Notes under the pieces: generated by a model
Databases searched by the model: none
What the model saw: the letters and a program-made list of their open reading frames with translations, nothing else
Told to the model about the DNA's origin: nothing
Shown here: positions 14,292 through 24,002 of the stretch, piece after piece
How positions within the stretch are numbered: position 1 is the first letter of the stretch
How the letters are laid out: every line of letters begins with the position of its first letter
Program-made: the position numbers and the translations under genes
NCBI GenBank assembly: GCA_045602005.1
Contig: JAZSAS010000059.1
Span: 1 to 25,545, forward strand
Direction of reading: 5' to 3'
DNA: 25,545 bases
Source of the DNA: UMGS755 sp045602005
Lineage (GTDB): Bacteria > Bacillota > Clostridia > UBA1381 > UBA9506

Positions 14292-14888
14292 GTGCTGGAA
14301 TTAATTTTAATCAGGCACGGCGAAACAGCCGGAAACCTGCGTCCCACTGCTTTGGGAACAACCGATCTTCCTTTAACGGAACGCGGAAAACGGCAGGCTC
14401 ATTCTCTTGCCCGGATTTTCCACCTGGAAAAACCGGAAGCGATTTATACCAGTCCCTTGTGCCGTGCAAAAGACACAGCAGAGGCCATTGCCCGCCCGCA
14501 CCACATGTTGGCGGAGACCATGTTGGATTTAGCAGAGCGTAACTTCGGCGTTTGGGAAAACCTTCCCGTTGATGAAATCAGGTTACGGTTTCCCGAAGAT
14601 TATGCCGCCTGGCAACAAGACATGGCTGATTTTGTTATTCCCGGCGGCGAAAGTGCAAAAGAAGCATTTAACCGGAACATCCGTCTTGTTGACGATTTAA
14701 TTAAGCGTCACATTGACGGCAGAGTGATTCTGGTGACCCACTTGGGCTGCATCAGAAGCATTCTGGCTCATCTTCTTGGCATGGGCATTGAGGGCTCCTG
14801 GCGTTTTCAAGTGAAAACAGGGAGCGTTACCCGCTTGCGAATTGACGAAAACGGTCACGGCGTTTTAACCGCATTAAACGAGTTTTAA
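14292..14888 (+). CDS. Histidine phosphatase family protein
   Basis: The 198-residue protein is a member of the phosphoglycerate-mutase-like histidine phosphatases. It has the phospho-acceptor motif R8-H9-G10-E11-T12, R58 in TSPLCRA, the acid E82 in the typical LAERNFGVWE context, and the second histidine H150 in VTHLG. The branch includes alpha-ribazole phosphatase and phosphoserine phosphatase as well as broad-specificity enzymes, and no cobalamin or serine genes are nearby to decide. It starts with GTG at 14292 after AAGGAGG. purL follows after 15 bases, so the two are co-transcribed. Confidence 0.9.
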   Translation: MLELILIRHGETAGNLRPTALGTTDLPLTERGKRQAHSLARIFHLEKPEAIYTSPLCRAKDTAEAIARPHHMLAETMLDLAERNFGVWENLPVDEIRLRFPEDYAAWQQDMADFVIPGGESAKEAFNRNIRLVDDLIKRHIDGRVILVTHLGCIRSILAHLLGMGIEGSWRFQVKTGSVTRLRIDENGHGVLTALNEF

Positions 14889-14903
14889 ATAAAGGAGCAA
14901 ATT

Positions 14904-17900
14904 ATGAACACTGTCAGACGAATTTTTGTAGAAAAGAAAAAAGGTTTTGATGTTGAAGCAACTCACCTGTTTCACGATTTGAAAGATAATTTAAGTCTTT
15001 CAGGCTTAACCGGTGTCCGTGTGATTCAACGATATGACGTGCAGGGTGTTTCCGACGAGGCCTTTGCCGCTGCCCGCAATTCCATTTTCAGCGAACCGCC
15101 GGTAGACACGGTGTATGACGAGGTGTGCCCCTTGCCGGAGGATGCGGTTTACTTTGTAACAGCCTATCTGCCCGGTCAGTTCGACCAGCGTGCTGATTCT
15201 GCCGCTGAGTGTGTGCAGCTTTTAACCCAGCAGGAGCGCCCCAAGGTGCAGACTGCCCGTGTGATTGTTTTAGAGGGCAATGTGACAGCCGATGACCTTG
15301 CCAGTGCAAAAAAATATTATATTAACCCTGTTGAAGCCAGAGAAGTTTCTGACGAAAAGCCCAAAACCCTGGATGCTGTTGCTGACCTGCCCCCTGACGT
15401 GCCCTGTGTGGAAGGCTTCATCACCATGGATGAAGAGGCTCTTTTAGGTCTTTTGAAGACCTATGGCTTTGCTATGGATTTTGACGACCTCTGCTTCTGC
15501 CGTGATTATTTTAAAAACACTGAAAACCGCAACCCCTCACTGACGGAGCTGCGAATGATTGATACCTATTGGTCTGACCACTGCCGCCACACCACCTTCT
15601 CAACAGAAATTGAGGCTATGGATTTGGCTGAGGCTCCGGCACGTGTGAAAGACGCATTAGCAGACTATCAAGCAGCCAGAGAGGCTCTTTATGTTGGCAA
15701 AAACAAAACCCTGTGCCTCATGGATTTGGCTACCATCGGTGCCAAGCAGCTGAAAAAAGAGGGATATCTTGCCCGTCTTGACCAGTCAGAAGAAATTAAT
15801 GCCTGCAGCATTGAGGTCACCGTTGATGTGGACGGCAGACAAGAGCCCTGGCTGATTATGTTTAAAAACGAAACCCATAACCATCCCACAGAAATTGAAC
15901 CCTTCGGCGGTGCTGCAACCTGTTTGGGCGGCGCCATTCGTGATCCCCTGTCGGGACGGTCTTATGTTTATCAGGCAATGCGTGTCACTGGCTCCGGCGA
16001 CCCGAGAAAAACCCTTGCCGAAACATTGCCGGGCAAGCTGATGCAGCGGAAAATCACCACCGGTGCAGCTGCCGGCTACAGCTCCTATGGTAATCAGATT
16101 GGTCTTGCCACCGGTCAGGTAACAGAAATTTATGATGAGGGCTATGTGGCAAAGAGAATGGAAATCGGTGCCGTGATTGCAGCAGCACCTAAGAAAAACG
16201 TTGTGCGGGAACGTCCTGCTCCGGGTGATGTTATCATTCTTTTAGGCGGCCGTACCGGTCGTGATGGCTGCGGCGGTGCCACCGGCTCTTCGAAAGCTCA
16301 CGATGACCACTCCTTAGAATCCTGCGGTGCTGAAGTGCAAAAGGGAAATGCTCCCGTGGAAAGAAAGCTGCAAAGATTGTTCCGCAAGGAAGCCGCAGCA
16401 CGATTGATTAAACGATGCAACGATTTTGGTGCCGGCGGTGTTTCTGTTGCCGTGGGCGAGTTGGCTGACGGTCTTTTCATTGACCTTGACAAAGTGCCCA
16501 AGAAATATGACGGATTAGACGGCACAGAGCTTGCCATTAGCGAATCTCAGGAGAGAATGGCTGTTGTCATTGCCGAGAGCGATGAACAAAAGTTCTTTGA
16601 ACTGGCTCATGAAGAAAATCTGGAGGCAACTCGTGTTGCCGTTGTAACTGAAGAGGCTCGTCTCAAAATGCAGTGGCGGGGCAAGCTGATTTGTGATATT
16701 TCCAGAGACTTTTTAAATACAAACGGTGCCACAAAGCGCACCACCATTAAACTTTCTGCTCCTCAGGCACCGGCATATTTTGCTGAAAAGAGCGCCACTG
16801 ACCTAAAGCAGACCTGGCTTGACACCCTGTCTGACTTAAATGTTTGCTCTCAGAAGGGTTTGGCTGAGCGGTTCGACGCCTCCATCGGCGCCGGCACGGT
16901 GCTCATGCCCTTTGGCGGAAAGCATCAACTGACCCCTGAAGACTGCATGGCAGCCAAGGTTCCCACCGGCGGCAAAACCGACACAGCCACTCTCATGTCC
17001 TTTGGCTATCAGCCCAAGCTGGCAAAAGAAAGCCCCTTTGACAGTGCCGTGTATGCCGTTGTGGAATCGCTGGCTAAAATTGTTGCCGCAGGCGGTGACA
17101 GAAATGAGGTTTACCTCACCTTCCAGGAATATTTCTGCCGTCCCGGTGAAGACCCGGCTCGTTGGGGTCTGCCCTTTGCGGCTCTTTTAGGTGCCTACCG
17201 TGCCCAAACTGCACTGAAAATCGGTGCCATTGGCGGTAAAGATTCTATGTCTGGCTCCTTTAACGATTTAGATGTTCCCCCCACGCTGGTTTCCTTTGCG
17301 GTTGTGCCCACCTCAGCAAAAACAGTGGTTTCCGGTGCACTGAAAAAAGCCGGCAGCACGCTGTGGCTGGTAGCACCCAACCGTCAGGCAGATGGTTTGC
17401 CCGACTTTGAAGATATGAAAGCAAAATACGATGCTCTCCATGACCTGATTCTGTCAGGTAAGGTGCTGGCATCTTACACCGTGAAAGAAGGCGGTATTGC
17501 AGCGGCTGTTTCTAAAATGGCCTTTGGTAACAAGCTGGGCGCCGTGCTGTGCGACAGCCTGAAAAATCGCCTGTTTGTGCCCGATTTAGGCGCCATCATT
17601 ATTGAAACCGAGGCAGAAACTGAGGTTTCCTGCGGCGTTAAAATCGGCCACACCTGTGCTGAACCAACCATTACGGTTGGCGACACGGTGCTGTGTCTTG
17701 ATGAACTGCTCGCCGCCTGGAAAGCGCCCTTAGAGGGCATTTTCCCCACTGTGGCCAAAGCAGGAGACGGCGCTGTTGAAGCATTCAGCGGCACAGCTGC
17801 CTGCCCTCTGGTGGCAAAATCAAAAGTTGCACGTCCGAAGGTGTTTATTCCGGTATTCCCCGGGACAAACTGTGAATATGACACGGAAAAGGCCTTCCGT

Positions 17901-18629
17901 GAGGCCGGTGCTGACTGTGATGTTTTTGTTCTAAAGAATTTGACCGCTGCCGATATCACCGACTCGGTTGCCGAAATGACAAAACGCATTAAAAACAGCC
18001 AGATTATTATGATTCCCGGTGGTTTCTCTGCCGGTGACGAGCCGGAGGGCTCCGGTAAATTCATTGCCACAGTGTTCCGCAACCCTGCTATTTGCGATGC
18101 TGTGACAGAGCTGTTAAAACAGCGTGACGGCTTGATGCTGGGCATTTGTAACGGTTTCCAGGCTTTGGTTAAGCTGGGTCTTGTTCCCTACGGCGAGATT
18201 TGTGAACTGCAGGAGGATTCCCCCACGCTGACCTACAATGCCATTGGTCGCCATGTTTCTCAGTTTGTTTATACCCGTGTGGCCTCTTGCCTGTCACCCT
18301 GGCTGTCGCTCTCTAAGGTGGGCGATGTTCACGCTGTGCCGGTTTCTCACGGCGAGGGTCGCTTTGTGGCAAATGAAGCATGGGTGAAGAAGCTGGCCGA
18401 AAACGGACAGATTGCAACCCAATATGTTGACCTTTCAGGTAGCCCCACTTATGAAACCGCCTTTAATCCCAACGGCTCCGTTTGCGCCATTGAGGGTATC
18501 ACCAGTCCGGACGGACGAATTTTGGGTAAAATGGCCCATTCTGAACGCAGAGGCGAGAACGTTGCTAAAAACATTTACGGTGAGCTGGATCAAAAGATTT
18601 TCCGCTCAGGTGTTCATTACTTTAAATAA
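14904..18629 (+). CDS. purL: Phosphoribosylformylglycinamidine synthase, single-chain form
   Basis: This enzyme converts FGAR, ATP and glutamine to FGAM in purine synthesis. The 1241-residue chain is the large fused form rather than the separate PurS/PurL/PurQ set common in Bacilli. Visible blocks are the linker motif SDHCRHTTF (224-232), FKNETHNHPTEIEPFGG in the first synthetase half, GGRTGRDGCGGATGSS, and a C-terminal class I glutaminase domain (from about 980) starting VFIPVFPGTNCEYD with nucleophile C1082 (LGICNGFQ) and H1149/E1151 (SHGEGRF). The ATG at 14904 follows AAAGGAGC. It is followed by punA after 14 bases, placing synthesis and salvage of purines together. No purine riboswitch is visible upstream. 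Confidence 0.97.
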   Translation: MNTVRRIFVEKKKGFDVEATHLFHDLKDNLSLSGLTGVRVIQRYDVQGVSDEAFAAARNSIFSEPPVDTVYDEVCPLPEDAVYFVTAYLPGQFDQRADSAAECVQLLTQQERPKVQTARVIVLEGNVTADDLASAKKYYINPVEAREVSDEKPKTLDAVADLPPDVPCVEGFITMDEEALLGLLKTYGFAMDFDDLCFCRDYFKNTENRNPSLTELRMIDTYWSDHCRHTTFSTEIEAMDLAEAPARVKDALADYQAAREALYVGKNKTLCLMDLATIGAKQLKKEGYLARLDQSEEINACSIEVTVDVDGRQEPWLIMFKNETHNHPTEIEPFGGAATCLGGAIRDPLSGRSYVYQAMRVTGSGDPRKTLAETLPGKLMQRKITTGAAAGYSSYGNQIGLATGQVTEIYDEGYVAKRMEIGAVIAAAPKKNVVRERPAPGDVIILLGGRTGRDGCGGATGSSKAHDDHSLESCGAEVQKGNAPVERKLQRLFRKEAAARLIKRCNDFGAGGVSVAVGELADGLFIDLDKVPKKYDGLDGTELAISESQERMAVVIAESDEQKFFELAHEENLEATRVAVVTEEARLKMQWRGKLICDISRDFLNTNGATKRTTIKLSAPQAPAYFAEKSATDLKQTWLDTLSDLNVCSQKGLAERFDASIGAGTVLMPFGGKHQLTPEDCMAAKVPTGGKTDTATLMSFGYQPKLAKESPFDSAVYAVVESLAKIVAAGGDRNEVYLTFQEYFCRPGEDPARWGLPFAALLGAYRAQTALKIGAIGGKDSMSGSFNDLDVPPTLVSFAVVPTSAKTVVSGALKKAGSTLWLVAPNRQADGLPDFEDMKAKYDALHDLILSGKVLASYTVKEGGIAAAVSKMAFGNKLGAVLCDSLKNRLFVPDLGAIIIETEAETEVSCGVKIGHTCAEPTITVGDTVLCLDELLAAWKAPLEGIFPTVAKAGDGAVEAFSGTAACPLVAKSKVARPKVFIPVFPGTNCEYDTEKAFREAGADCDVFVLKNLTAADITDSVAEMTKRIKNSQIIMIPGGFSAGDEPEGSGKFIATVFRNPAICDAVTELLKQRDGLMLGICNGFQALVKLGLVPYGEICELQEDSPTLTYNAIGRHVSQFVYTRVASCLSPWLSLSKVGDVHAVPVSHGEGRFVANEAWVKKLAENGQIATQYVDLSGSPTYETAFNPNGSVCAIEGITSPDGRILGKMAHSERRGENVAKNIYGELDQKIFRSGVHYFK

Positions 18630-18643
18630 TAGGAGGATGCCCC

Positions 18644-19447
18644 ATGCTGATGCAAAAGCTTTCACAGGCAGCGGAATTTATCAGAGAGAAAATCAACTGC
18701 CGGCCTGAAATTGCCCTGATTCTGGGCACAGGCTTGGGTGAATTTGCTGAGCTTTTAGAAAATCCGGTGGTGATTCCCTATGGGGACATTCCTCATTTTC
18801 CCGTCAGCACCGCACCCTATCATAAGGGACAGCTGGTTTCAGGCACACTCCACAACAGGGCCGTTCTTGTTCTGCAGGGCAGAATTCATTACTACGAGGG
18901 ATACACCATGAGTCAGGTGGCCTTTCCCGTTCAGGTTTTAAAGCTTTTAGGCATTAAAACCCTGTTCGTAACCAATGCCACCGGTGCCATTAATCTTGAC
19001 TATCAGGTGGGCGATTTAATGATGATTTCCGACCATATTAAGTTTTTTAATGACACACCCCTTCGCGGTCAGAATATTGACCTGTTCGGCCCCCGCTTTT
19101 TTGATATGTCAGATGCTTATTCTGCCCGTTTGCGCACTTTGGCAAAAAGCAAAGCCGAAGAGCTGGGCATCCCCCTAAAAGAAGGGGTTTATGCCTACAT
19201 GTCTGGCCCGAATTATGAAACGCCAGCAGAAATCCGCATGCTCAGAACCCTGGGCGCCGATGTGGTGGGCATGTCTACCGTGCCGGAGGTGCTGTGTGCC
19301 GTGCATAGCGGCATGGAGGTTTTCGGTCTTTCCTTCTGTGTGAACATGGCCGCGGGCATTGAAAAGAAAATTAAGCATTTGAACTTCACACAGGTGGCAA
19401 TCGACCATTTTAAAGCGCTGGTTTGCGCCATGATTAAAGATTTATAA
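18644..19447 (+). CDS. punA: Purine-nucleoside phosphorylase (trimeric, family 2)
   Basis: This enzyme splits guanosine/inosine-type nucleosides with phosphate into base and ribose-1-phosphate for salvage. The 267-residue product has the phosphate loop LGTGLG (27-32), HYYEGY, NATGAINL, GPNYETPAEIRMLRTLGADVVG and CVNMAAGI. Threonine replaces the more usual serine in the phosphate loop, a conservative change also seen in the related MTA phosphorylases. The asparagine in VNMAAG favours 6-oxopurines. The ATG at 18644 follows AGGAGG. Its neighbour purL suggests a purine-metabolism unit. Confidence 0.95.
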   Translation: MLMQKLSQAAEFIREKINCRPEIALILGTGLGEFAELLENPVVIPYGDIPHFPVSTAPYHKGQLVSGTLHNRAVLVLQGRIHYYEGYTMSQVAFPVQVLKLLGIKTLFVTNATGAINLDYQVGDLMMISDHIKFFNDTPLRGQNIDLFGPRFFDMSDAYSARLRTLAKSKAEELGIPLKEGVYAYMSGPNYETPAEIRMLRTLGADVVGMSTVPEVLCAVHSGMEVFGLSFCVNMAAGIEKKIKHLNFTQVAIDHFKALVCAMIKDL

Positions 19448-19496
19448 CCTTTTTTCATACATTGTAACAGGTATCTACAACCACATGGAGGATTCT

Positions 19497-21302
19497 ATGG
19501 TAAATCAGGAACACATTAGAAATTTTTCAATTATTGCACATATTGACCACGGAAAATCCACTTTGGCAGACCGGCTTTTGGAAAAAACCGGTTTGTTAAC
19601 CGAGCGTGAAATGGAAGCGCAAATTCTGGATAACATGGATTTAGAGCGTGAACGTGGCATTACCATTAAAGCACGTGCCGTGCGTCTTTTATATCAAGCC
19701 TCCGACGGCGAAGAATATGTTTTAAATCTCATCGACACCCCTGGTCATGTGGATTTTAACTACGAGGTGTCTCGCAGTCTGGCAGCCTGTGAGGGTGCCA
19801 TTTTGGTGGTGGATGCGGCTCAGGGCATTGAAGCACAAACCTTGGCAAACACCTATCTGGCTATAGACCACAATCTGGAAATTATGCCGGTTATTAACAA
19901 AATTGATCTGCCGGCGGCACAGCCGGAGGTGGTGATCGGTGAAATTGAAAACATTATCGGCATTCCCGCAGAAGATGCCCCCAAAATTTCAGCGAAAAAC
20001 GGCATTGGCATTGAGGATGTGCTGGAGCAGATTGTGAAGCTGATTCCCCCACCCAAGGGCGATGCCGCAGCACCTCTTTCTGCCTTGATTTTTGACAGCT
20101 TTTATGACCCTTATAAGGGTGTTATCATCTATTTCCGTGTAATGGACGGCACCTTAAAAACCGGCGACGTTGTTCATCTCATGGCAACAGGCAAAGATTT
20201 TGAGGTGGTTGAGCTGGGATATTTGCATCCCAACGGCTTTTTAAAGTGTGACCGGCTCTCTGCCGGTGAGGTTGGATATCTCACCGCCTCCATTAAGAAT
20301 GTGTCTGACACCCGTGTGGGTGATACCATCACCCTGGCAAACCGCCCGGCTAAAGAACCTCTTGCCGGCTACAAGCAGGTGAACCCTATGGTGTTCTGCG
20401 GCATTTATCCTGCTGATGGTGCCCGGTATGACGACCTGCGTGATGCCCTTTCCAAGCTGCAGTTAAACGATGCCTCCCTCTCCTTTGAGCCGGAGACCTC
20501 TGTGGCGCTGGGCTTTGGTTTTCGTTGCGGATTTTTGGGTTTGCTCCACATGGAAATTATTCAGGAGCGCTTAGAGCGTGAATATAATTTAGATTTGGTA
20601 ACAACCGCTCCCAGCGTTGTTTATAAAATTAAAAAAACCAATGGCGAAGAGCTCGCCATCTCTAACCCCACCAACATGCCCTCCGGCAGCGAAATTCTCT
20701 ACATGGAAGAGCCCATGGTGAAGGCAGACATTATGACTCCCACTGAGTTTGTGGGCAGCGTGATGGAGCTGTGTCAGGAGCGGCGGGGCATTTATCACAA
20801 CATGACCTATATTGACACAGACCGTGCCCAACTGCACTATGACCTGCCCTTAAACGAGATTATTTATGACTTTTTTGATGCGCTGAAATCCCGTACCCGT
20901 GGCTATGCCAGCTTTGACTATGAGCTTGCCGGCTATGAACGGTCTGAGCTTGTGAAGCTGGATATTCTCTTAAACGGCGACATGGTGGATGCCCTTTCTT
21001 TCATTGTTCATTCCACCAAGGCCTATGCCCGGGGCAGAAAAATTGCAGAAAAGCTGAAGGCCTCGATTCCCCGCCAGCTGTTTGAAATTCCCATTCAGGC
21101 GGCCATCGGCAACAAGATTATTGCCAGAGAAACCGTTAAGGCCATGCGCAAGGACGTGCTTGCCAAGTGCTATGGCGGTGATATTACAAGAAAGAAAAAG
21201 CTTCTGGAAAAACAGAAGGAGGGCAAAAAACGGATGCGTCAGGTGGGCAGTGTTGAAGTGCCGCAGGAGGCGTTTATGTCCGTTTTAAAGCTGGATGAAT
21301 AA
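19497..21302 (+). CDS. lepA: Elongation factor 4 (LepA GTPase)
   Basis: This ribosome-binding translational GTPase is implicated in translation under stress and in ribosome assembly. The 601-residue product shows G1 AHIDHGKST (14-22), switch RGITIKA, G3 DTPGHVDF and G4 NKIDL, and the LepA-specific C-terminal domain with QRELF-like RQLFEIPIQAAIGNKIIARE and a basic end. I chose the ATG at 19497 because GGAGG (19487-19491) sits five bases upstream; the in-frame ATG at 19485 overlaps that site. It begins 49 bases after punA, and its end overlaps hemW by 8 bases. Confidence 0.97.
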   Translation: MVNQEHIRNFSIIAHIDHGKSTLADRLLEKTGLLTEREMEAQILDNMDLERERGITIKARAVRLLYQASDGEEYVLNLIDTPGHVDFNYEVSRSLAACEGAILVVDAAQGIEAQTLANTYLAIDHNLEIMPVINKIDLPAAQPEVVIGEIENIIGIPAEDAPKISAKNGIGIEDVLEQIVKLIPPPKGDAAAPLSALIFDSFYDPYKGVIIYFRVMDGTLKTGDVVHLMATGKDFEVVELGYLHPNGFLKCDRLSAGEVGYLTASIKNVSDTRVGDTITLANRPAKEPLAGYKQVNPMVFCGIYPADGARYDDLRDALSKLQLNDASLSFEPETSVALGFGFRCGFLGLLHMEIIQERLEREYNLDLVTTAPSVVYKIKKTNGEELAISNPTNMPSGSEILYMEEPMVKADIMTPTEFVGSVMELCQERRGIYHNMTYIDTDRAQLHYDLPLNEIIYDFFDALKSRTRGYASFDYELAGYERSELVKLDILLNGDMVDALSFIVHSTKAYARGRKIAEKLKASIPRQLFEIPIQAAIGNKIIARETVKAMRKDVLAKCYGGDITRKKKLLEKQKEGKKRMRQVGSVEVPQEAFMSVLKLDE

Positions 21303-22413
21303 CACAGGCATTTACATTCATTTTCCTTTTTGCAAACAAAAATGCCGATACTGCGACTTCGTTTCCTATGCCGGCAGGCTAGATGAAGCCGAACGCTATG
21401 TTCATGCTTTGATTGAGGAAATGAAAGAATATGCAGGTCTTTCGGTTGATTCTGTATATCTGGGCGGCGGAACGCCCACGGCTTTGGCACCTGCACTTTT
21501 AGAGCAGGTGCTGTCTGCTTTGCAAAGGTTTTTTTCTTTGACAAAGAATTGTGAAATCACCCTAGAGGCAAATCCCGGCACCTGCGACAGAGAAGCCTTT
21601 GCCCGTCTGGCAGATGCCGGTGTGAACCGGGTCAGTCTGGGGGTGCAATCTTTTGTGGATTCTGAGCTTGCCCAATTGGGGCGGATTCACTCGGCTGAAA
21701 CAGCCATTCGTGCCGCTGGGGCGGTGCGGGCTGCAGGCATAGAAAACCTCAGCCTCGACCTTATGTTCTCTATTCCCCACCAGACGGAGGAAAGCCTTTA
21801 TTTCAGCTTACAGCAAGCGGTTTCTCTTGAGCCTGAGCACCTTTCCTGCTATTCTTTAATGCTTTGCGAGGGCACGCCCTTATATAATGCGGCAGCTCGG
21901 GGAGAGCTGACCTTGCCCGATGAGGATGAAGATAGAAGACGCTATGCCCTTTTAACAGAATTTTTAAAGCATTCTGGCTATGAACGCTATGAGATTTCAA
22001 ATTTTGCCAAGGCGGGATATGAAGCCAAACATAACACAAAATATTGGACGAGAGAGCCATATATCGGACTGGGTGCAGCGGCACACTCTTTTTTTGAAAA
22101 TCGGCGGTTTGAGAATCCTTCTGATTTTTCAGGTTATTATAACAGAGTGGCTGCAGGGCGCCACCCAAAGGGCACCGCTGTTACGGCAACTGATGCCATG
22201 GCAGAATTTATGTTTTTGAGCTTGCGTTTGACAAAGCTTGGCGTGTCACGGCAGGCCTTTGAAATGGCTTTTGCCAAAGACCTTGAAGATGTTTATGGCG
22301 CACCCCTAAAAAAGCTGTGCCGGTTGGGTCTTTTAGAAGATAACGGTGAATGCTTTCGCCTGACAGACCGGGGCATTGATGTGTCAAATGCCGTTTTTTG
22401 TGAGTTTCTATAA
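21295..22413 (+). CDS. hemW: Radical SAM heme chaperone HemW
   Basis: The 372-residue product has the radical SAM motif C13-x3-C17-x2-C20 in FPFCKQKCRYCDF and LGGGTPT for SAM binding. A cysteine two residues after C20, present in true HemN coproporphyrinogen dehydrogenases, is replaced by phenylalanine (F22). This marks it as HemW, a heme-binding/transfer protein often misnamed coproporphyrinogen III oxidase. The start ATG lies inside the end of lepA (8-base overlap) with only a weak ribosome binding site, so translation is probably coupled. The lepA-hemW pairing is conserved in Firmicutes; the heat-shock genes that usually follow it are absent here. Confidence 0.93.
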   Translation: MNNTGIYIHFPFCKQKCRYCDFVSYAGRLDEAERYVHALIEEMKEYAGLSVDSVYLGGGTPTALAPALLEQVLSALQRFFSLTKNCEITLEANPGTCDREAFARLADAGVNRVSLGVQSFVDSELAQLGRIHSAETAIRAAGAVRAAGIENLSLDLMFSIPHQTEESLYFSLQQAVSLEPEHLSCYSLMLCEGTPLYNAAARGELTLPDEDEDRRRYALLTEFLKHSGYERYEISNFAKAGYEAKHNTKYWTREPYIGLGAAAHSFFENRRFENPSDFSGYYNRVAAGRHPKGTAVTATDAMAEFMFLSLRLTKLGVSRQAFEMAFAKDLEDVYGAPLKKLCRLGLLEDNGECFRLTDRGIDVSNAVFCEFL

Positions 22414-22463
22414 AATTCCTATTATGATTTTATGCATGCTTCATTTTTTTCGGAGGTGATATC

Positions 22464-23993
22464 TTGCATAAGAAATGGGTCAGACTGCTCTTGCGGCAGA
22501 GAGTGTTTGTTTTTCTACTGTTGCTTTTGCAGGTCACGTTGATTGTTATGACAATTTACAGCTCCAGCCAAACCTACAGGGGCATTTCTAATTTGCTTCA
22601 TTTGGTGAGTGTTGTGGTGGTGCTTTATGTGATTTCCACAAGCAGCCGCCCTGCTTATAAGCTCCTTTGGTCTGTTGTGGTTTTAACGTTTCCTTTATTC
22701 GGCGGTCTTTTTTATCTGCTGGTTCGCCTGCAAGGGCTAACCATGAGTTTTAAAAACCGTCTTACAAATGCCGAAAAAACCGCCGCACCTTTTTTTCGTC
22801 AAAACGAGGCTGCAACTGGAGCTTTGCTGGCTGCCTTTCCCGATGTTAAAAATCAGGTGCACTATCTGCAAAAGCAGTGTGGCTTTTGCCTGTATGCTAA
22901 CGAATCTATCCAATATCTCTCCCCGGGCGAAAAAAAATTCAGCCAATTGCTTGAGGCACTGGAACAGGCAGAACGGTTTATCTTTTTAGAATATTTCATT
23001 ATTCAAGAGGGCCGTTTCTGGAATTCAATTTTAGATGTTTTAAAACGCAAGGCCGCAGAGGGCGTTGATGTGCGGCTGATTTATGATGATTTAGGCTGTT
23101 TTTTGCTGTTGCCTTTAGACTACCAGAAGTTTCTGCTAAATCTGGGGATTCGCTGTGTGGTTTTTAATAAATTCCGCCCTGCACTTTCCACGCTGCAAAA
23201 CCACCGTGACCATCGCAAAATTGCAGTGATTGACGGCAAAATTGCCTTCACCGGCGGCATCAATCTGGCAGATGAATATATCAATGAAATCGCCCGGTTC
23301 GGCCACTGGAAAGATGCTTCTGTGGCACTTACCGGCCCTGCTGTTAACAGTTTTACCCTCATGTTTCTCACCATGTGGCAGGCTCTCACCGGCGAAGCTG
23401 ACAATCCGGCTGATTTTCTAACCGAAAAAAAAGAGGTTTTAGAGCCAGATGGCTTTATTATTCCCTATTGCGACAGCCCCATTGACAACGAATATGTTGG
23501 AGAGCAGGTCTATATGAACCTGATTCACTCAGCACGGGATTATCTCTACATTCAGTCCCCCTACCTGATTATTGATGACAGCATGGTTTCTGCCCTTGTT
23601 CTGGCGGCAAAAAGCGGTGTGGATGTGCGGATTTTGACCCCTGGCAAGCCGGATAAATGGTATGTGCACATCACCACCCAATCTTATTATCGGGAGCTTT
23701 TAGAGGGCGGTGTGAAAATTTATGAATACTCCCCCGGTTTTCTCCATTCCAAGGTTATGGTGGCAGACGACCGGGTGGCAACGGTTGGCACAGTGAATTT
23801 AGACTGCCGGAGCCTGTATCTGCACTTTGAGTGCGGCACATGGCTCTGTGGCAACAAAGCCATTCCTTTCATTAAAAAAGATTTTTTAAAGTCTCTTAAA
23901 ATCAGCAAACAAATGGCACTAAAAGACTGCAAGGTGGGTTTTGGCCGCCGATTGGTGCAGCGCCTGTTCCGTTTGTTTGCACCCCTCATGTAA
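22464..23993 (+). CDS. cls: Cardiolipin synthase
   Basis: This membrane enzyme condenses two phosphatidylglycerol molecules to cardiolipin and glycerol. The 509-residue product has two N-terminal membrane helices (about 12-34 and 42-60, then a third hydrophobic stretch to about 88) and two phospholipase D-type HKD motifs: H250-x-K252-x4-D257 followed by GGINLADEY, and H428-x-K430-x4-D435 followed by GTVNLDCRS. It starts with TTG at 22464, a few bases after GGAGGTGAT. A possible promoter, TTGTGA (22398-22403) with TATTAT (22420-22425), lies at the end of hemW but is weak. It would use the product made through PgsA at 9393. Confidence 0.95.
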   Translation: MHKKWVRLLLRQRVFVFLLLLLQVTLIVMTIYSSSQTYRGISNLLHLVSVVVVLYVISTSSRPAYKLLWSVVVLTFPLFGGLFYLLVRLQGLTMSFKNRLTNAEKTAAPFFRQNEAATGALLAAFPDVKNQVHYLQKQCGFCLYANESIQYLSPGEKKFSQLLEALEQAERFIFLEYFIIQEGRFWNSILDVLKRKAAEGVDVRLIYDDLGCFLLLPLDYQKFLLNLGIRCVVFNKFRPALSTLQNHRDHRKIAVIDGKIAFTGGINLADEYINEIARFGHWKDASVALTGPAVNSFTLMFLTMWQALTGEADNPADFLTEKKEVLEPDGFIIPYCDSPIDNEYVGEQVYMNLIHSARDYLYIQSPYLIIDDSMVSALVLAAKSGVDVRILTPGKPDKWYVHITTQSYYRELLEGGVKIYEYSPGFLHSKVMVADDRVATVGTVNLDCRSLYLHFECGTWLCGNKAIPFIKKDFLKSLKISKQMALKDCKVGFGRRLVQRLFRLFAPLM

Positions 23994-24002
23994 GGTGATG
24001 AA

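Noticed and set aside
17474..18145. Long antisense frame (223 codons) inside purL
   Set aside because: It is opposite the PurL synthetase/glutaminase junction, low-complexity in Ser/Ala/Pro, and has no start signals.
21295..22413. Annotation as oxygen-independent coproporphyrinogen III oxidase (HemN)
   Set aside because: The cysteine that HemN has two residues after the radical SAM motif is phenylalanine here, and the gene overlaps lepA as hemW typically does.
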